Shown one piece after another: positions 16,253 through 23,730 of a DNA stretch of 39,651 bases. How positions within the stretch are numbered: position 1 is the first letter of the stretch; each line of letters begins with the position of its first letter. This stretch comes from Planctomycetota bacterium (GTDB lineage Bacteria; Planctomycetota; GCA-002687715). The stretch is from the NCBI GenBank assembly GCA_002687715.1, contig NZBC01000137.1, positions 1 through 39,651 on the forward strand, given 5' to 3'. The notes under the pieces were generated by a model that searched no databases, was not told where the DNA came from, and saw nothing but the letters and a program-made list of their open reading frames with translations. The translations under genes were made by a program, and so were the position numbers.

Positions 16253-18214
16253 ATGCACCGTCTCGCGCTGATTCCCCTCGCGCTCGTCATGCTTCTGCCC
16301 CTACCCCAGGCCGGGGCCCAGACGCTCGCGCATTGCTCGCCCGCCGACACGCTCGTCTACGTACGCAGCTGGAACGGCAACCCGATGGACGCGATGAAGA
16401 AGCTCTTCGACGGCGGGGGCCTCTGGGACCAGCCGATCGATATCGACGCCATGATCGACATGATGGACGCGGGGCTCGACCAGGTCGGGAACCTCATCGG
16501 CGTAGAAACCGGGAGCCTCGGCACCTACCTCCGCTCCATCCAGGGCTACGAGGCGGCGCTCTACCGCATCGAATTGGCAGACGGGTTCCCCGAACTCGAT
16601 TTCGTCATCGCCGTCACGACTCCCATGGCGGACCAGATCTACAAGCTCCTCTCGGGCAAGCTCATCGAGGAAGCGTTGGCCGACGAGGTCGGCAAGGAGG
16701 AGATCGAGGTCAACATCGACGAGTTCGCGATGAACATCGCCCGGCATGGCGACCAGATCGTCATCGGAAGCTCGACCTCGCGCCTTCGCGAGACGATGAA
16801 GGCGTTCGGGTCGGTCAAGGCAGGCAACCTCGCCCAGTCGAAGCGCTTCAAGCGCACGCTCGGCGTCGACGAGGTCCCCAACAACTGCGTCTACGTCGCC
16901 TTGCAACCGTTCCTGTTGATGGCGAAGGACGAGATCTCCACGCGCGGAGGCGGGCAAGGCGCGCAGATGTTCGAGACGATCGCGACCTCCCTGGGCCTGT
17001 GGAAGCTCGGCGCGGCCGCGTGGAACGAGACGGACACGTTCAGCCGCTTCGCCCTGGTCGGAAACGAGAAGATCCCGCTGTTCGAGATCCTCGACTGTGG
17101 CAAGGGCGGCCACACCGGGCTCGACAGCATGCCCTCCAACACGATCTTCGGCGCGAGCTGGAACGGCAACGCCACCACGCTCTGGGAGAAGGCGTCAGGG
17201 TTCGTGCTCGATTCCACCAAGTTCCCGATGGCGCCGATGGTCGAGGAGCAACTCCGCACGGCGCAGCAAACCGTCGGCATGAAGATCGGAGAGATGGCCG
17301 CGCTCGCTCAGGGCGGTTTCTCGTTCGGATTCATGCCCGACCACCGTGGCCGCATCGAGGGGGACTTCGAGAACTTCTTCTTCGTCGTCCGCACGGGTGA
17401 CGGCAACCAGGCTCGCGACGTCATCGACAAGCTGTCCGCCGCGATGTCCAAGCGCCACGGCGGCAAGGTCGACATCAGCGACGAGAACGGGAACTCCTGG
17501 TATCGCATCACGCACGACGAGGTCAAGACCCTGCCCGTGCTCGTGTTCACCGGCGACGACGTCATCGTCGCCACCGAGGAGGCCGCGCGCAGGGTGATCG
17601 CTGCGCGTACGGGCCAGTTCCCGACGCTGGCGAAGTTCAACGTCTGCAAGGGTCTCCCGCAGCAGGCGAGCGCTTACATTTTCGTGGGTCTGAAATCGAT
17701 CCTGGGCGCGGAGGACTCGTTCGCCCCTGCGTACCAGCGGATGCGCGACGGCGCTGGCATCAGCGCCGCGATCGATCTCTCGGCCGACCGGGTCGTGCTC
17801 CGCACCAACCGCCCGGTGTCCCAGATCTTCGGCGTCTTCGGCGGCGCGGCCGCGATGTGGGAGAAGCAGAAGAAGGACCGCCGAGCGATCATGAAGGACC
17901 TCGGAGAGATCTCCAAGGCCTACCGCGCCTACCGAGCGCAGCACGGCAAGGACCCGACCTCCATGAGTCAGCTCGGGCTCTCCGGTGACAAGGCCAAGGC
18001 CTATCCGCCGACCCGCCCCGCGAACCAGGCCGGCAAGCCGTACAAGCTGGTCTCGACGGACGGCGCCGACCTCGAGAACGACCGCACGGTGGTGGTGGTG
18101 GTTTGTCCGGATTCCCGGTTCGGCCGCCTCGTCGGAACCCTCTCCGGCGGCGCCAGCGACTGGAGCGAACAGCGCTACCGGGAGATGTTCCAGAAGCAGA
18201 AACACCCCAAGTAG
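16253..18214 (+). CDS. Large secreted protein of unknown function (DUF3352-like)
   Basis: Protein of 653 residues with a signal peptide (hydrophobic stretch to about residue 22, cleavage before QTL). It begins, after processing, with LAHCSPADTLVYVRSWNGNP, a pattern shared by bacterial secreted proteins that open with a 'lp.dt..yv' strand (DUF3352-type); this resemblance is from memory and weak. The body alternates beta strands and amphipathic helices with several repeats of a 'D-x-VIVAT/VIGSS' strand followed by a helix (VIGSSTSRLRETMKA; VIVATEEAARRVIAA), which suggests two related halves. ATG 16253 is chosen over ATG 16244 because AGGAG (16239-16243) is 9 nt before it but abuts the earlier one. 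No enzymatic motif is seen. A strong terminator follows the stop. Confidence 0.75.
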   Translation: MHRLALIPLALVMLLPLPQAGAQTLAHCSPADTLVYVRSWNGNPMDAMKKLFDGGGLWDQPIDIDAMIDMMDAGLDQVGNLIGVETGSLGTYLRSIQGYEAALYRIELADGFPELDFVIAVTTPMADQIYKLLSGKLIEEALADEVGKEEIEVNIDEFAMNIARHGDQIVIGSSTSRLRETMKAFGSVKAGNLAQSKRFKRTLGVDEVPNNCVYVALQPFLLMAKDEISTRGGGQGAQMFETIATSLGLWKLGAAAWNETDTFSRFALVGNEKIPLFEILDCGKGGHTGLDSMPSNTIFGASWNGNATTLWEKASGFVLDSTKFPMAPMVEEQLRTAQQTVGMKIGEMAALAQGGFSFGFMPDHRGRIEGDFENFFFVVRTGDGNQARDVIDKLSAAMSKRHGGKVDISDENGNSWYRITHDEVKTLPVLVFTGDDVIVATEEAARRVIAARTGQFPTLAKFNVCKGLPQQASAYIFVGLKSILGAEDSFAPAYQRMRDGAGISAAIDLSADRVVLRTNRPVSQIFGVFGGAAAMWEKQKKDRRAIMKDLGEISKAYRAYRAQHGKDPTSMSQLGLSGDKAKAYPPTRPANQAGKPYKLVSTDGADLENDRTVVVVVCPDSRFGRLVGTLSGGASDWSEQRYREMFQKQKHPK

Positions 18215-18247
18215 CCTTCGGAAAAACTGCTTCCACAGGGACTCCGG

Positions 18248-18284
18248 AGGGTCCCGGCTCGCTCAGGCCGGGACCCTTCTTCAT
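18248..18284 (+). terminator. Rho-independent-type hairpin after the secreted-protein gene
   Basis: A perfect 11-bp stem (AGGGTCCCGGC at 18248-18258 with GCCGGGACCCT at 18267-18277) closes an 8-nt loop and is followed by the T-rich TCTTCATTTC. It ends the upstream gene. The EF-P gene, with its own TATCGT -10-like box near 18300, starts 58 bp further on. Confidence 0.75.
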
Positions 18285-18341
18285 TTCGGGCCCCATTGGT
18301 ATCGTGCGGCCCGTCCGACCGGTTCCCAGGAGGTCCCCAAG

Positions 18342-18914
18342 ATGCCGTCCATCCCCGTCAACAGTCTCAAGAGGGGCGTCACGATCATGTACAAGGGAAC
18401 GCCGCACGTCTGCGTCGGAACCGAGCATGTGAAACCGGGCAAAGGACCGGCATACGTCCAGGCGAAGCTCAAGGACATCAAGGCCGGGCGAGTCGTCGAG
18501 AACCGCTTCAACTCCTCCGACAAGGTCGAACAGCTCTTCGTCGGCCGAGAGAAGTACCAGTTCTCCTACGACGCCGGAGACCTCCTCGTGTTCATGCACG
18601 GCGAGACCTTCGAGGAGACCAACGTCGCCCGCGACATGCTCGGCGACCGCCTCCTCTACCTCCGCTCCGGCGACGAGGTCGAGTTCGAATCCTGCGACGA
18701 CGAGCTCGTGTCCATCAACCTCCCAAAGGTCGTGGTCCACGAGATCACCGAGACGCCCCCTGCCCTCAAGGGCGCCACCGCGACCAATCAGCTCAAGCCC
18801 GCTGAGACCGAGACCGGCCTTCAGGTCAAGGTGCCGCCCTTCATCGCCATCGGTGACAAGATCCGGATCGACACGGAGACGGGTGGCTACCTCGAACGCG
18901 CGAAGGGCGACTAG
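18342..18914 (+). CDS. efp: Elongation factor P
   Basis: Protein of 190 residues, standard EF-P length, with all three beta-barrel domains. EF-P binds between the P and E sites of the ribosome and relieves stalling at polyproline. The tip loop KPGKG carries the normally modified lysine at K34. The second domain ends in the acidic stretch FESCDDELVSINLPK, and the C-terminal OB domain ends GDKIRIDTETGGYLERAKGD, the family signature. AGGAGG (18328-18333) lies 8 nt before the ATG, the best ribosome-binding site in the window. No EpmA/EpmB or EarP modification gene is in the window, so the modification type is unknown. The palindromic repeat begins at the base after the stop codon. Confidence 0.97.
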   Translation: MPSIPVNSLKRGVTIMYKGTPHVCVGTEHVKPGKGPAYVQAKLKDIKAGRVVENRFNSSDKVEQLFVGREKYQFSYDAGDLLVFMHGETFEETNVARDMLGDRLLYLRSGDEVEFESCDDELVSINLPKVVVHEITETPPALKGATATNQLKPAETETGLQVKVPPFIAIGDKIRIDTETGGYLERAKGD

Positions 18915-19066
18915 CCGGGAGCGCGGACCTCCAGGTCCGCTCCGACGGCGAAGCCGGATCCGGACCAGAGCCGGAGCCGGACTCGGAGCGGACCTGGAGG
19001 TCCGCGCTCCCGGCAGAGCAGAGTGCTTCACACGTTCTGGAGGTCGGCGCTCCCGGCAGAGCAGAT
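18915..19066. repeat. Intergenic palindromic repeat, copy A
   Basis: A perfect 28-bp inverted repeat (18915-18942 with 18986-19013) flanks a 43-bp GGATCCGGA-rich spacer. Each arm is itself nearly palindromic (GCGGACCT-CC-AGGTCCGC). A flank follows, containing an AGAGCAG element, TGCTTCACACG and a second partial arm (19034-19066). The repeat begins directly after the EF-P stop. Copies B and C (25681, 29168) and a decayed copy D (39381) share arms and spacer. It may act as a bidirectional terminator or mRNA-end stabiliser, or be a REP/MITE-like mobile repeat. Confidence 0.88.
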
Positions 19067-19121
19067 GGTCTACGCGCTCGGGGTCGTCTTCTGACCCGGC
19101 TCCCAATCCGCCGCAATGGTC

Positions 19122-21245
19122 CTACCAGGGCACCACCATCCCGAACCGATACGCGAGAAACGCCCACCGGTCAGCGGCCTCCTCGATCTGCTTCGACGTC
19201 GGCACACCCGCACCGTGTCCCGCCTTGGTCTCGATGCGGATGAGACAGGGGGCGTCGCCCTGCTGGACTGACTGGAGTCGCGCGGCGTACTTGAAGGAGT
19301 GCGCCGGAACGACGCGGTCGTCGTGGTCCGCCGTCGTAACGAGGGTGGCGGGGTACGAAGCCGACCGAAGGTTGTGCAGCGGCGAGTAGGCGCGCAACGT
19401 CGCGAAGTGCTGCGGGTCTTCCGACGATCCGTACTCGGGCACCCACGCCCACCCGATGGTGAACTTGTGGAACCTCAGCATGTCCATGACCCCGACCGCG
19501 GGGAGACAGGCACCGAAGAGATCCGGTCGCTGATTCATGCACGCTGCGACGAGAAGGCCGCCGTTGCTCCCGCCGCCGATCGCAAGCCGATCGGGGCGCG
19601 TCCACTTGTTGGTGACGAGCCATTCAGCGGCGCCGATGAAATCGTCGAACACGTTCTGCTTCTGGTGGACCTTGCCGGCGTCGTGCCACGCCTCGCCGTA
19701 CTCACCCCCGCCCCGGAGTGAGGCCTGCGCGAAGATGCCGCCCATCTCCATCCAAACGAGCACACTCACGGAAAACGCGGGCGTCAGCGAGATGTTGAAC
19801 CCACCGTAGCCATAGAGATACGTCGGGTTCGAGCCGTCGGCTGAGAGCCCCTTCTTGTGGGTGACGAACATCGGCACGCGGGTGCCGTCCTTCGACGTGA
19901 ACCAGATCTGCTTCGTCTCGAAACGGTCGGGATCGAATGCGACCTCTGGACGCTTGACCATCGTGCAGCGTCCGTCGGCGAAATCGTAGCGGTACAGGCT
20001 CGTGGGCTCGATGAACGATGTCCACGTGAAGTACATGGACTCATCCTCGCGGCGGCCGGTCGCCTGACCGACCGCGCCGATACCCGGCAGCGGGATGTCG
20101 CCCTCCTTGGTCCCGTCGAGCGAGTGAACCGCGGCGCGATCATGGGCGTCCTGCATGTAGAACGCGACGAGACGGTGGGCGACCAGTCGCGCCGAGTCGA
20201 GAGTGTCGCTGCCCTCGGGCACGAGATCACGCCACGACGCGCGGTCGGGCTTCTCGACATCTACCGCGATGATCCGGCCCTTCGGGGCGTCGGCATCGGT
20301 GCGGAAGAAGAACGTCCCACCATCGCTGCCGACGAACGAATACGAGCCATCGAGCGCCGTCATGAGCGCCTGGACGGTCGCCTCGTCCGTCTCCAGGTCC
20401 TTGTAGAAGATCCGGTTGCGCGTGTCCGTCCCGACCCAGGCGGTGATGACGAGATACCGGCCGTCGTCCGTGACCGTGGCAGCGAAACCCCACTCCTTCT
20501 CGTCGGGACGCTCGCAGACGAGCACGTCCTGGTCCTGCGGCGTACCGACGCGGTGGAAGTAGAGCTTGTGGTGGTAGTTGGCCTGCTCGCGCTCCTCCCC
20601 CTCCTTCGGAGCGGGATAGCGGCCGTAGAAGAAGCCGGACTCGTCCGGAAGCCACTCCGCCCCGGAGAACTTGACCCACTCCAGGACATCGGGCAGGTCC
20701 TCGGTCGTCGCGACGTCGCGAACGTGCCACTCCTGCCAGTCACTTCCTCCAACCGACGTCGAGTACGCGACGTACCGGCCGTTCTCACTCACCGAAGCCG
20801 CGGCGAGCGACACCGACCCGTCCTCGCTCAGGCGATTGGGGTCGATGAGAACTCGCTCGGCGCCGTCCTTTCCATCACGCCAGTAGAGGACGGCGTGATC
20901 CTGCAGACCGTCGTTGCGGAATTGGAACCAACGCCCACCGCGACGGAACGGTGCGCCTTCCCGCGGGTAGTTCCATACCTCCTCGAGCCGCTCGCGGATC
21001 GCGTCGCGTTGCGGGATCGCGCGCAGATAGCCGAAGGTGGTCTCGTTCTGGGCCTCGACCCACTTCGCGGTCGCTTCCGCGTCGAGGTCCTCGAGCCACC
21101 GGTACGGGTCGGCGATCGCGATCCCGTGATAGGTGTCAACGTGGTTCTCTGTACGCGTCTCGGGGTATTCCACGGGACCGGGTCCTTCCGGAGCGGAGCA
21201 GGCGGCGAACACGAGTAAGACGGCACAGGCACTTGGACGCAACAT
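19122..21245 (-). CDS. Prolyl oligopeptidase, lipoprotein (S9A)
   Basis: Protein of 707 residues, typical prolyl-oligopeptidase size, which cleaves short peptides after proline. It begins with a lipoprotein signal (VFAAC lipobox, Cys at about 16). The family opening YPETRTENHVDTYHG and DPYRWLEDLDA follow, then a seven-bladed propeller (about 75-425). The catalytic domain has the Ser elbow GGGSNGGLLVA with S560, the acid loop ADHDDRVVPAHS and the histidine in AGHGAG. GAGGAG is well placed about 8 nt before the ATG. The lipid anchor places it in the periplasm or outer membrane, consistent with the other secreted peptidases of the window. It ends 56 bp from repeat copy A. Confidence 0.95.
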   Translation of the reverse strand: MLRPSACAVLLVFAACSAPEGPGPVEYPETRTENHVDTYHGIAIADPYRWLEDLDAEATAKWVEAQNETTFGYLRAIPQRDAIRERLEEVWNYPREGAPFRRGGRWFQFRNDGLQDHAVLYWRDGKDGAERVLIDPNRLSEDGSVSLAAASVSENGRYVAYSTSVGGSDWQEWHVRDVATTEDLPDVLEWVKFSGAEWLPDESGFFYGRYPAPKEGEEREQANYHHKLYFHRVGTPQDQDVLVCERPDEKEWGFAATVTDDGRYLVITAWVGTDTRNRIFYKDLETDEATVQALMTALDGSYSFVGSDGGTFFFRTDADAPKGRIIAVDVEKPDRASWRDLVPEGSDTLDSARLVAHRLVAFYMQDAHDRAAVHSLDGTKEGDIPLPGIGAVGQATGRREDESMYFTWTSFIEPTSLYRYDFADGRCTMVKRPEVAFDPDRFETKQIWFTSKDGTRVPMFVTHKKGLSADGSNPTYLYGYGGFNISLTPAFSVSVLVWMEMGGIFAQASLRGGGEYGEAWHDAGKVHQKQNVFDDFIGAAEWLVTNKWTRPDRLAIGGGSNGGLLVAACMNQRPDLFGACLPAVGVMDMLRFHKFTIGWAWVPEYGSSEDPQHFATLRAYSPLHNLRSASYPATLVTTADHDDRVVPAHSFKYAARLQSVQQGDAPCLIRIETKAGHGAGVPTSKQIEEAADRWAFLAYRFGMVVPW

Positions 21246-21343
21246 CAGCGACTCCTCGTCCGAATCGGCAGCTGAGCAGAGAGCCTACGCCCATCCGATC
21301 CGCCCTTCGAGGCCGGCGCGGTCCAGACGCCGCAGCCAGGCCT

Positions 21344-21790
21344 TCAGCCTTTGCAGCTACCGCGATCGCCGCCGGCCCAGGCCCGACGATCACCGGCGAG
21401 CACGTGCCCTACGAACGGCGACCGACCGGTACCCGGCTCGGGAGGGGATGCCGGCTCGGGGTCCTCCGGCTGCGTGGAAGCGGGAGGCCGTTCCCGGGGC
21501 GCGAATGCGTGCGCACTGACTATCCGAATCACCAGCACCGCCACGGACAGAATAATGACGCCGGCGGTGATGGCCGTCGGGGAGGTGCTCTCTACCAGCA
21601 GAAGAGCGGCCCCCGCCCACACGGTCACGGCGAACGTCATGAACGCAGCGAACCGCAGTATGAACCCCGGTGCCTCGCTCTCGGCTCGTGGCTCCAGGCC
21701 GCCGCGTCGACGACGACCGCGATCGTCGAGTATTCCACCCACCGCTCCAGCGAAGCGTTCCCATCGTTGATCGCGCTGTTCCCTGTCCAT
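21344..21790 (-). CDS. Small two-helix membrane protein, unknown
   Basis: Protein of 148 residues that I do not recognise. It has an Arg-rich cytoplasmic N terminus (about 1-42) and two adjacent transmembrane helices (about 44-66 and 72-92). The C-terminal tail is Pro/Glu-rich (ERPPASTQPEDPEPASPPEP) and low-complexity. Overlapping frames on both strands are also open but have shadow-like Arg/Ser composition, whereas this frame has coherent hydrophobic helices, so it is the likely coding frame. The ATG at 21790 is preceded by a G-rich stretch and no strong RBS. The prolyl oligopeptidase gene starts 98 bp downstream on the same strand. Confidence 0.5.
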   Translation of the reverse strand: MDREQRDQRWERFAGAVGGILDDRGRRRRGGLEPRAESEAPGFILRFAAFMTFAVTVWAGAALLLVESTSPTAITAGVIILSVAVLVIRIVSAHAFAPRERPPASTQPEDPEPASPPEPGTGRSPFVGHVLAGDRRAWAGGDRGSCKG

Positions 21791-21895
21791 GGGGCCCCCA
21801 GATTCCGACCAACCGCCATTCGAAGGTCAAAGCTACCCCGTCCTCTCGTCATGCCGCAAGGAATTACCTAATAACAACTTATGACGTGATTCGGT

Positions 21896-21977
21896 CGTGC
21901 ATGAATCGTGCTGTGCGCATGCACGCACGGCATTGTGCGTCGTCGTGAATGCCGCGCGCACGACCGATGAATATGCT
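21896..21977 (+). promoter_or_regulatory. AT-richer leader with two inverted repeats and a -10-like box
   Basis: The 21840-21983 stretch is visibly richer in A/T than its surroundings. It contains CGTGCATG/CATGCACG (21896-21903 and 21918-21925) and CGGCATT/AATGCCG (21928-21934 and 21948-21954). TATGCT at 21972-21977 is spaced 6 nt from the ATG at 21984. The repeats could be operators for the downstream winged-helix-like protein or an mRNA structure upstream of it. A GTG at 21897 would extend the gene through this region but is unlikely. Confidence 0.45.
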
Positions 21978-21983
21978 GGGTTC

Positions 21984-22469
21984 ATGAATTGGCGAATCCG
22001 CGTATGCGTCGGGGCCATTGAGGTAGAGGTCGAAGGGGAATCAGCCGCGGAGGTCCGGAGCGAAGTGGACCACGCGCTTCGACGGTATGCAGGGATTGGG
22101 ACCACGCCGGGCAACCTCAAGGCCGGCGAGGATCTCCGCCTCGTGATCAACCCGGCTCAGCAGGCGCAGTTCGCGGCGGCGATCGAGACCCGTCCCAACG
22201 ACACGGATCGAACGCTGCTAGCCGCTTTCGCCGTCGAGTCCTCAGGTCGGAACTCGTGGTCCAGGGCACTGATCGAGTCCGCCCTCGAACACCTGAACAT
22301 GCCTGTCGAACGCGTCGACCAGGCGATTCGGAACCTCCTCGCCCGCCGCGACAAGCCCCTGATTCTCATCAAGAAGGGCCAGCACCGCCTTTCACCCAAT
22401 GGGCGCGCCAGTGCAGAGAGGATGATCGACCCGGACCCACCGCTTTTCCACCCAGGCGCCGAGACATGA
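21984..22469 (+). CDS. Small protein with probable C-terminal winged helix
   Basis: Protein of 161 residues without a confident family. Residues 1-40 (MNWRIRVCVGAIEVEVEGES then AAEVRSEVDHALRRYAG) form a beta-hairpin plus helix. Residues about 80-150 read as a winged helix-turn-helix: three helices with turns at SSGRNSWSRA and MPVERVDQAIRNLL, then a beta wing (KPLILIKKGQHRLSPNGRASAERM). That layout resembles DNA-binding or protein-interaction winged helices with a final helix ending in NGR. The start at ATG 21984 is preferred because TATGCT lies 6 nt upstream. A repeat-rich leader could let it regulate itself. It lies 69 bp upstream of adenosine deaminase, on the same strand. Confidence 0.62.
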   Translation: MNWRIRVCVGAIEVEVEGESAAEVRSEVDHALRRYAGIGTTPGNLKAGEDLRLVINPAQQAQFAAAIETRPNDTDRTLLAAFAVESSGRNSWSRALIESALEHLNMPVERVDQAIRNLLARRDKPLILIKKGQHRLSPNGRASAERMIDPDPPLFHPGAET

Positions 22470-22527
22470 TCACCCGCCCGCCTGGCGGCCCGGGACCAGT
22501 GCCCTTCCGATCCACCCTTCGAGGCCG

Positions 22528-22533
22528 TATGAA
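22528..22533 (+). promoter_or_regulatory. -10-like hexamer TATGAA before adenosine deaminase
   Basis: TATGAA is followed by TAGCC and the ATG at 22539. The spacing is 5 nt and no Shine-Dalgarno is visible, again suggesting a leaderless or nearly leaderless mRNA. Weakly supported. Confidence 0.3.
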
Positions 22534-22538
22534 TAGCC

Positions 22539-23648
22539 ATGACGACCCTCACGAAGGACATCGTGCGGCGGATGCCGAAGGTCGCCCTCCACGAGCACCT
22601 GGACGGAGGGCTGCGTCCACAGAGCATCCTGGAGCTGGCCCGGGACGCGAAGATCAGCCTGGCCTCCGACGACGCTGACGGGCTGCGCGAGTGGTTCGAA
22701 CGCGGCGCCAACAAGGGCAGCCTGGCTGAGTACCTCGAAGGGTTCGCGGTGACTTGCTCGGTCATGCAGACCAAGGAAGCCCTCGAGCGAGTCGCCTATG
22801 AGGCGCTCGAGGACCTGCACGAGGACGGCGTCGCGTACGCCGAGTTGCGGTTCGCCCCTCAGTTCCACTGCGCAGGCGACCTCGGGCTGGAACGCGTGAT
22901 GGACAGCGTGCTGCGCGGAATGGAGCGCGCCCGCCAGGACTTCGGGATGCGATGGGGGTTGATCCTCTGTGGCATGCGCGGGTCCGACCCCGATCTCAGC
23001 CTCAAGATGGCAGAACTCGCGGTGCAGTTCCGTGATCGCGGCTGCGTCGGCTTCGACCTCGCCGGTGACGAGTTCGGCCACCCGCCCAAGGAGCACCTCG
23101 AGGCCTTCCACCTCTGCCAGCGTGAGAGCTTCAACATCACGATTCACGCCGGCGAGGCATTCGGCGCCCCGTCCATCTGGCAAGCACTCCAGTACTGCGG
23201 CGCCCACCGGATCGGACACGGCACCCGCCTCGTCGAAGACATGGTCATCCAGGACGACCGCGTCCTGCGCATGGGCCGCGTCGCCCAATACGTCCTCGAC
23301 CACCGCGTCCCCCTGGAGATCTGCCTCTCCTCCAACGTCCAGACCGGCGCGGTCCAGTCACTCGAATCCCACCCCTTCCGGTACTTCTACCGGCACAGCT
23401 TCCGCGTCACGCTCAACACGGACAACCGACTCATGTCCGGCACGACAGTCTCCAATGAGCACTGGCTCGCGCACCAGATCCTCGACGTCGGGTTCGGCGG
23501 CCTCGAGAAGATCGTGATCAACGCCATGAAGTCCGCGTTCATCCGCTACGACCACCGATGCGAGGTCATCTATGACGTCCTCAAGCCCGGGTTCGCCGCG
23601 CTGCGAGAGGAGCTGGGACTTCCTGCGCGGAAGTACCCCAAGGAGTAG
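22539..23648 (+). CDS. add: Adenosine deaminase
   Basis: Zinc-dependent purine deaminase of 369 residues, converting adenosine or deoxyadenosine to inosine forms in the cytoplasm for salvage. All signatures are present: the zinc motif HEHLDGGLRP near residue 18, FDLAGDE, the zinc His in HAGEAFG, the catalytic HRIGHGTRL and LSSNVQTG. The metal aspartate is in LNTDNRLMSGTTVSNEHW, a form found in many bacterial ADA proteins. The phrase LHEDGVAYAELRFAP fits the family N-terminal half. Length is normal, with no truncation. It is not obviously in an operon with nucleoside transporters. Guanine or aminodeoxyfutalosine deamination by related enzymes is less likely. Confidence 0.93.
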   Translation: MTTLTKDIVRRMPKVALHEHLDGGLRPQSILELARDAKISLASDDADGLREWFERGANKGSLAEYLEGFAVTCSVMQTKEALERVAYEALEDLHEDGVAYAELRFAPQFHCAGDLGLERVMDSVLRGMERARQDFGMRWGLILCGMRGSDPDLSLKMAELAVQFRDRGCVGFDLAGDEFGHPPKEHLEAFHLCQRESFNITIHAGEAFGAPSIWQALQYCGAHRIGHGTRLVEDMVIQDDRVLRMGRVAQYVLDHRVPLEICLSSNVQTGAVQSLESHPFRYFYRHSFRVTLNTDNRLMSGTTVSNEHWLAHQILDVGFGGLEKIVINAMKSAFIRYDHRCEVIYDVLKPGFAALREELGLPARKYPKE

Positions 23649-23730
23649 GCGCACGACCGTCGATCGGCGTTCTCCACGCCAGCTTGACGCTCCATTCCGA
23701 GACCGGGGTTGCGGTATCCTTGAACGCGCC

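Noticed and set aside
18915..19066. CRISPR-like array
   Set aside because: The repeats are inverted pairs with variable GGATCC-rich spacers, not direct repeats with unique spacers; no cas gene is present.
21897..21983. GTG 21897 as start of the winged-helix-like protein
   Set aside because: The 29 extra residues are His/Cys/Arg-rich with no pattern and cover inverted repeats and a -10-like box; ATG 21984 is better placed.
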